Positions 1 through 6,462 of a stretch of 36,174 nucleotides of DNA are shown piece after piece. The notes beneath the pieces are model-generated. The model was not told the origin of the DNA, did not search any database, and was given only the letters and a program-made list of their open reading frames with translations. The stretch is taken from NCBI GenBank assembly GCA_017440965.1, contig JAFSGH010000012.1, forward strand, positions 1 to 36,174, read 5' to 3'. Each line of letters opens with the position of its first letter. Within the stretch, counting starts at the first letter, position 1. The stretch comes from Clostridia bacterium (GTDB lineage Bacteria; Bacillota; Clostridia; Oscillospirales; Acutalibacteraceae). A program made the position numbers and the translations under genes.

Positions 1-140
1 ATGCTTCCAATAGCGCAGGAGGGGAGAAAAACAGTCCGGTGGACTGTTTTTCGTTGGGAACCCTCGCCGGGGGTTCCCAAGTGCGAAGCACAAAATGATT
101 AAAGTGAGTAATATGATTCCCAAACTTTCCGTGAAGAGGG
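1..140 (+). repeat. Right end of modular hairpin repeat (copy 1, truncated by window start)
   Basis: Three hairpins follow one another: arms 27-37/41-51 (AAAAACAGTCC, loop GGT), arms 54-63/71-80 (TTGGGAACCC, 7-nt loop) and arms 81-84/88-91 (GTGC, loop GAA). They are followed at 93-140 by a segment that recurs almost unchanged at 21538-21583: a linker containing AAAGTGAGTAATATG, then the right arm ATTCCCAAACTTTCCGTGAAG (116-136) and GAGGG. The matching left arm is not here; it would lie upstream of the window. The terminal AGAGGG appears to serve as the ribosome site for the next gene. The repeat relationship is read directly from sequence; any mobility is inference. Confidence 0.75.
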
Positions 141-146
141 AAAAAA

Positions 147-422
147 ATGACAGAGAAGGTATTTATAAGAAAAATACCCTTACCGATAAATGTAAGGGCA
201 TTTACTCTTCCCGATGAAACGGGAAGCTACAATATTTACATCAATGATGCACTGTCTTATGAACAGCAGAAAAAGAGTCTGAAGCACGAGATAGCGCATA
301 TACTTAACGGTGATTTTCTGAAGGAGGACAGTGCCCTTGAAATAGAAGAAGCACTGAAAAAGCTTCTGAAGGAAGCGTTCTTCGGTGATACCGATACGGC
401 AGCGTCTTCTTCAGCCCTCTGA
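147..422 (+). CDS. Small ImmA/IrrE-like zinc metallopeptidase-domain protein, possibly truncated
   Basis: This 91-residue protein resembles the ImmA/IrrE (DUF955) group: a short beta-rich N-terminal half (residues 1-40) leads to a helix with the zinc motif HEIAH (about residues 47-51, in KSLKHEIAHILNGDF). ImmA/IrrE proteins usually cleave or inactivate helix-turn-helix repressors on mobile elements or stress regulons, but most are longer and carry a third zinc ligand downstream. Here the protein ends shortly after an acidic helix, and its last ~28 codons lie in a sequence that is duplicated just downstream, so the C-terminus may have been altered. No partner repressor is visible. The start ATG has AGAGGG six bases upstream, supplied by the preceding repeat. 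The domain call is fairly secure; activity is uncertain. Confidence 0.6.
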   Translation: MTEKVFIRKIPLPINVRAFTLPDETGSYNIYINDALSYEQQKKSLKHEIAHILNGDFLKEDSALEIEEALKKLLKEAFFGDTDTAASSSAL

Positions 423-527
423 TGCTGCAAAAAGAAGAGCTTTCCTGAAGGAGGACAGTGCCCTTGAAACAGAAGAAGCACTGAAAGCTTTTGAAGGAAG
501 CGTTCTTCGGTGATACCGATACGGCAG
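318..527 (+). repeat. Imperfect direct duplication of the 3' end of the ImmA-like gene
   Basis: Copy 1 (318-402, 85 nt) and copy 2 (445-527, 83 nt) both begin CTGAAGGAGGACAGTGCCC and both end in GATACCGATACGGCAG. The visible differences are AATAG against AACAG and a two-base deletion with one substitution in the middle of copy 2, which shifts its reading frame. Copy 1 is in frame in the gene; copy 2 lies after the stop codon and is non-coding. A 42-nt spacer separates them. This looks like a tandem duplication or a gene-tail remnant left by recombination. Confidence 0.8.
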
Positions 528-549
528 TATCACCGTAAGCCTTCTGATT

Positions 550-832
550 CCGTAGGGTGGCAAGTATAATCCAAACCCGTTTTTTGCGGGGCGGATTTCC
601 GCCATCTCTTCGTTAAAATACTCGTAAATCCGAAAGGATTTACTGCGTTTTGTGCCTTGATATGACAAAAATCCGCTGCGCAAAAAATCTTCGACCTGAA
701 AGTGCGAATTTTTGATGGATTTTTGGATGTTGAGGGGCGAAGACAGGCTGTCGCCTTTCAAGCCCGAAACGCCGGAAAGCCGCAAAAATTCACGCTTTCG
801 GGCGGGTTCGGATTACACTTGTCACCCTAAGG
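550..832. mobile_element. MITE-like element bounded by 30 bp inverted repeats
   Basis: The left end (550-579) begins CCGTAGGGTGGCAAGTATAA and the right end (803-832) is its reverse complement with 26 of 30 positions matching; the mismatches are at left-arm positions 3, 11, 17 and 24. The 223-nt interior has no convincing gene: a minus-strand open frame crosses it but has no ribosome site or recognisable domain. Size, terminal inverted repeats and lack of a transposase fit a miniature non-autonomous element. I could not identify a clear target-site duplication at the flanks, so insertion by transposition is inferred, not shown. Confidence 0.6.
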
Positions 833-836
833 ATAA

Positions 837-876
837 ATTATGCCTTGAGATATCTGAGTGTACCTCAAGGCATAAT
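837..876 (-). terminator. Perfect 13-bp hairpin at the end of the TabA-like gene
   Basis: Arms ATTATGCCTTGAG (837-849) and CTCAAGGCATAAT (864-876) pair perfectly with a 14-nt loop. The hairpin lies immediately past the stop codon of the minus-strand gene that ends at 878 and abuts the inverted-repeat element. There is no long T-run on the minus-strand exit side, so it could be an mRNA 3'-end stabiliser rather than a strong intrinsic terminator. Confidence 0.5.
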
Positions 877-877
877 A

Positions 878-1333
878 TCATAAAAGTATCTTAGCGACGG
901 CCTTTCTGACCTTGACGCCCTTACCGTCGGGAGCAACGCAGGGGCGGTGTGCTTCACCGGGGAAGATAACTGTGAATACACCCTCAGTCAGCATTGCGGT
1001 GCTGAAGGAAGAAGGATCCTTATAAAAAGCGATGTCATCTGTTTCAAGCCTGTCATCTGTTGCTTCAAGAGGCTCGGAATCCGTGATGTCGATCATCTCA
1101 CTGCCGTTTATTACAAACTGAATGTCGATATATCTTGCGTGATTTTCAAAAAGACATTCGCTTACATTCTTGTTTGTATATTCGGAGAGGTTGATGAATA
1201 TCTTATCTCCGTCTACGGTGATCTTTTCATTGGGTGTATCCTCATTGATGCCCTTAAGTGCCTCAAAGGCGGCCTTGAAGGACGGATGCACGCAATAGTA
1301 TTTGTCTGCATTTTTGATTGAATCAATTATCAT
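878..1333 (-). CDS. YhcH/YjgK/YiaL (TabA-like, DUF386) family protein
   Basis: The 151-residue product begins MIIDSIKNADKYY and matches the cupin-like YhcH/YjgK/YiaL family, whose members include TabA and EbgC. The family is linked to sugar (sialic acid, lactose) metabolism and to biofilm/toxin regulation; the exact substrate is unknown. Family hallmarks visible are the central HARYIDIQFVINGSE block (about residues 75-90) and the C-terminal PGEAHRPC motif (about 125-132), whose His and Glu resemble cupin metal ligands. The length is normal for the family. The start at 1333 is chosen because AAAGGA lies just upstream on the minus strand; a longer in-frame extension would run antisense through the neighbouring SLOG gene. 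It is transcribed divergently from that gene with a 48-base gap. Confidence 0.8.
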   Translation of the reverse strand: MIIDSIKNADKYYCVHPSFKAAFEALKGINEDTPNEKITVDGDKIFINLSEYTNKNVSECLFENHARYIDIQFVINGSEMIDITDSEPLEATDDRLETDDIAFYKDPSSFSTAMLTEGVFTVIFPGEAHRPCVAPDGKGVKVRKAVAKILL

Positions 1334-1381
1334 AATGAAAAATCCTTTCATAAAAAATTTTCTGAAAAAAGAGGGAACTAA

Positions 1382-1846
1382 ATGAATAATACATCCTGCT
1401 GCTTTACGGGACACAGAGAAATAAGCCGTGAAAAGATCCCGCATATAAAAATAAGGCTTGAGCAAGAAATAACCGCACTTATAGAAAAGGGCTATACCGA
1501 TTTTTACGCAGGCGGAGCAATAGGCTTCGATATGCTTGCGGAAACTAAGGTGCTGAAGCTTCGTAAAAAGTATACCCACATCAGGCTTCATATAATCGCA
1601 CCCTGTAAAAATCAGACCTATCGCTGGAGTGCAGAAAATATTGAGCTTTATAATAAGATAAAGGAAAATGCCGATGAATATCTGTGCCTTTCCGAAGCCT
1701 ATACCAAAGCGTGTATGCACGAAAGAAACAGATATATGGTAGAAAGATCCTCAGTTGTTATCGCCTTCGTGGAAAAAGACACGGGCGGTGCCGCAGCTAC
1801 CGTAAAATACGCAAGAAAAGAGGGAAGGGAGATCATACTTATCTGA
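1382..1846 (+). CDS. SLOG-family (DUF1273/YpsA-like) putative nucleotide-binding protein
   Basis: The 154-residue product opens with CCFTGHREI and has the glycine-rich FYAGGAIGFDMLAE segment (about residues 41-54) and a C-terminal ERNRYMVERSSVVIAFVE region followed by GGAAATVKYA. This pattern is that of the DUF1273/YpsA branch of the SLOG superfamily, Rossmann-like proteins thought to bind nucleotide-derived ligands; DprA and TIR-associated SLOG sensors are distant relatives. A function in this cell cannot be stated. The ATG is preceded by GAGGGA at good spacing. It is divergent from the TabA-like gene and no neighbour suggests a pathway. Confidence 0.8.
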   Translation: MNNTSCCFTGHREISREKIPHIKIRLEQEITALIEKGYTDFYAGGAIGFDMLAETKVLKLRKKYTHIRLHIIAPCKNQTYRWSAENIELYNKIKENADEYLCLSEAYTKACMHERNRYMVERSSVVIAFVEKDTGGAAATVKYARKEGREIILI

Positions 1847-2108
1847 CAAGGGAAAGCTTCTCTGAAATTTAGAATTTCTGACGGGCATTTCGTTTTCCTC
1901 TGTAAGAAGTCCCGGGGGGACAGAGACTGCTGAGTTTTTTCTGCAGGCGAGGGACTAAGCTTATGCTTTTTTGTTATACGGAAAATTCCCGTATTGTGAG
2001 AAAATATCTGAAATTGCCCGTATTGTGAAAATTTCTGTTAACAAGAAACACCTACAGCTCCGTCCCGGTGAAAACCGTGATCTCTTTTCATAGTTGCCGC
2101 CGACAGGT
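1847..2108. other. Intergenic region between convergent genes with short repeated motif
   Basis: This 262-base gap between a plus-strand and a minus-strand gene contains a direct repeat: CCCGTATTGTGA occurs at 1988-1999 and again at 2017-2028, each followed by A-rich sequence ending in TCTG. A partial inverted match (ATACGG against CCGTAT) lies just before the first copy. No strong intrinsic terminator is visible for either gene; AAGC/GCTT followed by six Ts near 1957-1975 is the only weak candidate. No open frame with a ribosome site was seen. Confidence 0.45.
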
Positions 2109-3860
2109 CTATTCACTGAACTGGCTTTTGAAGAGGGCGGCGTATCTGCCGTTAAGTGACAAAAGCTCTTTATGTGTGCCTGTTTCGAGAATTCTGCCCT
2201 TTTCCATATAAAGTATCTTGTCTGCTTCTAATATGGTGGAAAGGCGGTGGGCAACAAGAAAGCTTGTCTTACCCTGCATAAGTGCATTAAATGCCTTCTG
2301 GACTCTTATCTCGGTTCTTGTGTCTATTGAGGATGTGGCTTCGTCAAGAATGAGAATGTCGGGATCGCAGAGCATAACACGGGTTATGCACAGAAGCTGC
2401 TTTTGTCCCTGAGACAGACTTCCTCCGTCTTCTCCGATGACGGTGTCAAGTCCCTCGGGAAGTCTTTTAATAAATGAATACGAGTGGGAGAGCTTTGCCG
2501 CTCTGATGATCTCTTCATCGGTGGCTTCCGGCTTTCCCATTTTTATATTGTCTCTTACGGTACCGGGCATAAGCCAGGTCTCCTGAAGCACCATACCGTA
2601 ATGAGAGCGAAGAGACTGCCTTGTGATATCTCTTATGTCTGTGCCGTCAATTTCAATGCTGCCGCTTTTTACATCATAAAAACGCATAAGAAGATTGATA
2701 AAGGTGGTCTTGCCGCAGCCTGTAGGACCGACGATCGCAATTTTCTGTCCGCTTTTTACGCTGAGACTGAAATCCTCGATAAGCCTTTGTTCGGGAGTAT
2801 AGGAGAAGGAGATATTTTTTATCTCAATATTGCCCTTTGTCTCTGTTTTTATGACTGCATTTTCCTTGTGGGGTTTTTCGGGTGATTCTTCAAGTATCTC
2901 AATAACTCTTGCGGCGCAGGCAAGGGCATTCTGCAATTCTGCCGCAACGCCCGATATCTCATTAAATGGCTTCGTGTACTGATTTGCATAGGAAAGAAGG
3001 CAGGTGAGAATACCGACGGTGATACCGCCGCCCGATAAGACCGCGGCGGCACCCGAAAAAGCCACAGCGGCATAAACTATGGCATTGACAAATCGGGTGG
3101 AGGGATTTGTTATTGACGAATAAAAGATAGCCTTGAGGGATGCCTTTCTCAGTCTTTCGTTTATTTCACCGAATTTATCAAGTGAATCCTTTTCCTTTGA
3201 AAAGGCTCTGACGGTCTTAAGGTTTCCCGTTATCTCATTTATAAGTGCCGTCTGCTCGGCTCTTACGGAGGACTGCTCTCTGAAAAATTCATAGGTATGC
3301 TTTGCCACGAATTTTGCCACAAAAAGAGACACGGGAGTGAGAGCCGCAACAACGAGTGCGATCTTCCAGTCAAGCATAAGCATAAGAATGAGAGTGCCCG
3401 CAATTGTGAGAATACCCGAGAAAAACTGGGTAAAGCCCATAAGAAGTCCCTCTGAAAACTGATCGGCATCGCTTATCATCCTGCTTACGGTATCTCCTGC
3501 AGGATGGGAATCGATATAGGAAAGGGGCAGGGAATTTATCTTTGTATATGCCCTGTTTCTGATATCCATAACCACGGAATAGGTTATTTTGTTGTTAAGA
3601 GTATTCATTATCCATGTAAGGACGGCACAGACAAAGGCCAATGCTCCTGCCTTCAGAAGAATTTTTATTATCCCCGGAATATCCGCATTGCCCTTGCCGA
3701 TGATAAGGTCAATAGCGTCACCGAATAAAAGAGGGATATAAAGCGTGAGTGCCACGCTTAAGGCGGCTAAAATAAGAGAGAAAATTACGGAAAGCTTATA
3801 GTCCGATATAAAGCCTAAAACCTTTTTCAATGTGCCTGAGGGTGCTTTCTGACGGCTCAT
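2109..3860 (-). CDS. ABC exporter half-transporter, consensus-ATPase subunit
   Basis: This 583-residue type IV ABC exporter subunit has an N-terminal six-helix membrane domain (about 1-320) fused to a nucleotide-binding domain. Visible motifs are Walker A GPTGCGKTT (about 373-381), a variant signature LSQGQ (about 482-486) in place of LSGGQ, Walker B ILILDEATS with the catalytic Glu (about 503-511), and the switch-loop His in VAHRLST. It forms a pair with the upstream gene, overlapping by four bases (ATGA). The partner lacks the catalytic Glu and His but has a normal signature, so together they build one consensus and one degenerate ATP site, as in TM287/288, LmrCD and BmrCD. Probable multidrug or lipid export at the plasma membrane; the substrate cannot be read from sequence. 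Confidence 0.9.
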   Translation of the reverse strand: MSRQKAPSGTLKKVLGFISDYKLSVIFSLILAALSVALTLYIPLLFGDAIDLIIGKGNADIPGIIKILLKAGALAFVCAVLTWIMNTLNNKITYSVVMDIRNRAYTKINSLPLSYIDSHPAGDTVSRMISDADQFSEGLLMGFTQFFSGILTIAGTLILMLMLDWKIALVVAALTPVSLFVAKFVAKHTYEFFREQSSVRAEQTALINEITGNLKTVRAFSKEKDSLDKFGEINERLRKASLKAIFYSSITNPSTRFVNAIVYAAVAFSGAAAVLSGGGITVGILTCLLSYANQYTKPFNEISGVAAELQNALACAARVIEILEESPEKPHKENAVIKTETKGNIEIKNISFSYTPEQRLIEDFSLSVKSGQKIAIVGPTGCGKTTFINLLMRFYDVKSGSIEIDGTDIRDITRQSLRSHYGMVLQETWLMPGTVRDNIKMGKPEATDEEIIRAAKLSHSYSFIKRLPEGLDTVIGEDGGSLSQGQKQLLCITRVMLCDPDILILDEATSSIDTRTEIRVQKAFNALMQGKTSFLVAHRLSTILEADKILYMEKGRILETGTHKELLSLNGRYAALFKSQFSE

Positions 3861-5581
3861 TCGTTTGCACCTCCGTTCTGAGACATATATATTTCTCTGT
3901 AGACCTCGCTGGTTTCAAGAAGCTCGCTGTGTGTGCCGACGGCTTCTATCTCGCCGTCCTCCATTACGAGTATCTTATCACAGCCCATTACGGAGGAGGT
4001 ACGCTGGGAGACGATGAATACCAAGGGGTGAAAATCCAGCTCATTTATTGCCCGTCTTAATTTAAGATCGGTTGCAAGATCAAGTGCCGAGGCACTGTCA
4101 TCAAGTATCAGCACAGGAGCTTTTTTTACAAGGGCTCTTGCAATGGTAAGCCTCTGCTTCTGACCGCCCGAGAGGTTTTTTCCGCCCTCGGTGAGCATTT
4201 CTCCGAGGCCGTTTTCCTTGGCCTTTATTATATCCTCTGCCTGAGCGGTCTTTACTGCGGACAAAAGAAGCTCATCATCGGCATTCTTATTGCCCCATAA
4301 AAGATTTTCTCTTATAGTACCGCTGAATAATACAGCCTTCTGTGCCACCGTTGCCACGAGCATATTAAGTGTCTCACGGCTGTAGTCAGAAATATCGTGA
4401 CCGAAAAGCTCAATTTTTCCGGAAGATGCATCATAAAAACGGGGGATAAGATTTATGAGCGTTGATTTACCTGAGCCGGTAGAACCGATGATTCCTATCT
4501 TCTCTCCTTTTTCTGCCGTAAAGGATATGCCTGAAAGGGATCTTTCTCCTGCATTTTTGTAGGTAAAGGAAACATCCGTGAAGGTCACCGCAGGCTTTGA
4601 AAGATCAGGCTCTGCACCCTTTTCGGGGAAGGTAACTGAGGGGGAAGTATCAAATATCTCGGTTATTCTCCTTGCACTTGCAAAGGATTTTGTTATGGTG
4701 ATGATAAGATTTGCAAGCTTTATAAGCTCGACGAGTATCTGAGACATATAATTATAAAGGGCTACCACCGCACCCTGAGAGATGATGCCTGCCTCTACAC
4801 GGATGGCTCCCGTATAGATAAGAATGATAACGGCGGCATTTATAATAACATATGTCAGGGGATTCAACAAAGCGGATATCCTTGCCGCCTTCTGCTGTGC
4901 GGATAAAAGGAGCTGATTCTTTTCGGTAAAATCAGCGATATCTCTTTTTTCTGCGGAAAATGCACGAAGCACTCTGACACCTGAAAGGGTGCTTCGCGTT
5001 TTAAGAAGAATGCTGTCAAGGTGCTTCTGAACAGCCTTGTAAAGAGGTACTGTGCCGAGCATTATTGCAAATACGACAAGGGATAAAACGGGAATAGTGC
5101 CCGCAAAGGTGAGAGCAGAGCTTTTGTCAACGGTAAACGCCATTATCATAGCGCCGAATACAACAAAGGGGGAGCGAAGAAGAAGCCTCAAGGTGAGGTT
5201 TATTCCGTTTTGCACCTGATTTATGTCGCTCGTCATTCTCGTGATAAGCTTCGAAGTGCCGAGAGTGTCTATCTCGCTGTGAGTCAGCGTGCCGATGTGA
5301 GAGAAAAGAGAGTATCTCAGAGAGGACGAAAAGCCTACGGCTGCCCTTGCCGAGAAATACTGGGCGGTTATGGAAAAGGCAAGTCCCACAAAGGCAAGAA
5401 ATGCAAGAAGCACGCACATTTTCAGAATATATGTCAGATCGTTATTGGCAATTCCCGTGTCGATTATCCTTTTGACCACAAGAGGAACAAAAAGCTCGAG
5501 AGTTGCCTCGAACATCTTGAACAAGGGAGCAAGAACGGTCTCAAGAGTATATTTTTTAAGATAGATCAATAGTTTTTTCAA
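3857..5581 (-). CDS. ABC exporter half-transporter, degenerate-ATPase subunit
   Basis: This subunit has the same architecture as its partner: membrane domain, then a nucleotide-binding domain with Walker A GSTGSGKST (about 368-376) and a consensus LSGGQ (about 470). Walker B is LILDDSAS, with Asp where the catalytic Glu should be, and the switch loop is VSQRTSS, with Gln for His. This is the degenerate half of a heterodimeric exporter. I place the start at the TTG at 5581 (MKKLLIYLKKYTLE), because GGTGAT lies four bases upstream and a TTGAAA-17-TAGTAT promoter has its -10 box inside the nine-codon extension that a GTG start at 5608 would add. The two subunits are co-translated in one operon read towards lower coordinates. 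Confidence 0.88.
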   Translation of the reverse strand: MKKLLIYLKKYTLETVLAPLFKMFEATLELFVPLVVKRIIDTGIANNDLTYILKMCVLLAFLAFVGLAFSITAQYFSARAAVGFSSSLRYSLFSHIGTLTHSEIDTLGTSKLITRMTSDINQVQNGINLTLRLLLRSPFVVFGAMIMAFTVDKSSALTFAGTIPVLSLVVFAIMLGTVPLYKAVQKHLDSILLKTRSTLSGVRVLRAFSAEKRDIADFTEKNQLLLSAQQKAARISALLNPLTYVIINAAVIILIYTGAIRVEAGIISQGAVVALYNYMSQILVELIKLANLIITITKSFASARRITEIFDTSPSVTFPEKGAEPDLSKPAVTFTDVSFTYKNAGERSLSGISFTAEKGEKIGIIGSTGSGKSTLINLIPRFYDASSGKIELFGHDISDYSRETLNMLVATVAQKAVLFSGTIRENLLWGNKNADDELLLSAVKTAQAEDIIKAKENGLGEMLTEGGKNLSGGQKQRLTIARALVKKAPVLILDDSASALDLATDLKLRRAINELDFHPLVFIVSQRTSSVMGCDKILVMEDGEIEAVGTHSELLETSEVYREIYMSQNGGANE

Positions 5582-5591
5582 TATAATCACC

Positions 5592-5627
5592 AAAAAAGAT
5601 ACTATCACAGAATGTTATTTTTTTCAA
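5592..5627 (-). promoter_or_regulatory. Sigma-A-type promoter of the ABC exporter operon
   Basis: On the minus strand TTGAAA (5627-5622) and TAGTAT (5604-5599) are 17 bases apart. Transcription would begin near 5592, leaving a leader of only about ten bases carrying GGTGAT before the TTG start at 5581. It is back-to-back with the yebC promoter. Confidence 0.6.
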
Positions 5628-5645
5628 TAAGTTCATTTGTTTTTC

Positions 5646-5674
5646 TTGCATATCTGAAGTTTATATGTTAAAAT
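5646..5674 (+). promoter_or_regulatory. Sigma-A-type promoter of yebC-lgt
   Basis: TTGCAT (5646-5651) and TAAAAT (5669-5674) are separated by 17 bases. The -35 boxes of this promoter and the divergent ABC promoter are only 18 bases apart, so the two may interfere or be co-regulated. Confidence 0.65.
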
Positions 5675-5718
5675 ATGCTGTCACGATATGATTATTTTTA
5701 ACTGAAAGGATGTTTTTT

Positions 5719-6453
5719 ATGTCAGGCCATTCCAAATGGAGTACCATAAAGAGAAAGAAAGAAAAGACAGATAATGCCAGAGCTAAGGTATTCACCAAGA
5801 TCGGCAGAGAGATCGCCGTTGCTGTTAAAGAGGGCGGTCCCGATCCCGCAGGTAACTCAAAGCTCAAGGATGTTATAGCAAAGGCAAAGGCTGCAAACGT
5901 TCCTAACGACAATATCGACAGAATCATCAAGAAGGCTGCAGGCGAAGGCGGCGGAGATAACTACGAGGAGATCATCTATGAGGGCTACGGTCCCTCAGGC
6001 GTTGCCGTAGTTGTTGAAGCACTTACCGATAACAGAAACAGAACTGCAGGCGATGTGCGTCATTATTTCGACAAGTTCGGCGGCAACATGGGGCAGTCCG
6101 GCTCAGTTATGTTTATGTTCTCCCGTCAGGGTGTTGTTCTTGTTGACGGTGAGGATGTTGACGAGGATAAGATAATGGAGGATGCACTTGAGGCAGGTGC
6201 AGACGACGTTATCCCCGATGAGGGCGTATTTGATATCAGAACAGCAATAAATGCCGTAGCTGATGTCAGCGAAGCACTTACAAAGCTCGGTTATACAGTC
6301 GTTTCCGCTCAGCCCGAGTATGTTCCCTCTACATATACTGCTTTACAGGGTGACGATATCACCCGTATGGGCAAGATGCTTGAGATGTTTGAGGATAACG
6401 ATGACATTCAGGCTGTATGGCACAACTGGGAAAACGAAGACGATTACGAATAA
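5719..6453 (+). CDS. yebC: YebC/PmpR/TACO1-family protein
   Basis: The 244-residue protein begins MSGHSKWSTIKRKKEKTD, the signature opening of the YebC family, and continues with GREIAVAVKEGGPDP, the VPNDNIDRIIKKA block and the YEGYGPSGVAVVVEALTDN segment. Members were long annotated as transcription regulators (PmpR); more recent work assigns relatives (TACO1, YebC) to relieving ribosome stalling on proline-rich stretches. The family length is about 240-250, so it is complete. The ATG at 5719 is preferred over the in-frame ATG at 5710 because the AAAGGA site overlaps the latter. It stands nine bases before lgt, presumably co-transcribed. Confidence 0.93.
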   Translation: MSGHSKWSTIKRKKEKTDNARAKVFTKIGREIAVAVKEGGPDPAGNSKLKDVIAKAKAANVPNDNIDRIIKKAAGEGGGDNYEEIIYEGYGPSGVAVVVEALTDNRNRTAGDVRHYFDKFGGNMGQSGSVMFMFSRQGVVLVDGEDVDEDKIMEDALEAGADDVIPDEGVFDIRTAINAVADVSEALTKLGYTVVSAQPEYVPSTYTALQGDDITRMGKMLEMFEDNDDIQAVWHNWENEDDYE

Positions 6454-6462
6454 GGTGATAAT

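Noticed and set aside
411-785. Minus-strand open frame of 124 codons in the repeat region
   Set aside because: It runs through the gene-tail duplication and the inverted-repeat element, has no ribosome site and no domain.
1-900. Prophage or integrative element remnant suggested by the ImmA-like gene
   Set aside because: No repressor, integrase, attachment site or structural gene is nearby; one small peptidase gene does not support it.
947-1321. Plus-strand open frame antisense to the TabA-like gene
   Set aside because: A shadow of a recognised gene, without start signals.
1334-1720. In-frame N-terminal extension of the TabA-like protein across the SLOG gene on the opposite strand
   Set aside because: The family N-terminus begins at 1333, which has a ribosome site; the extension is antisense to a well-supported gene.
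5582-5608. GTG start for the degenerate ABC subunit
   Set aside because: It lacks a ribosome site, and the best promoter has its -10 box inside this extension.
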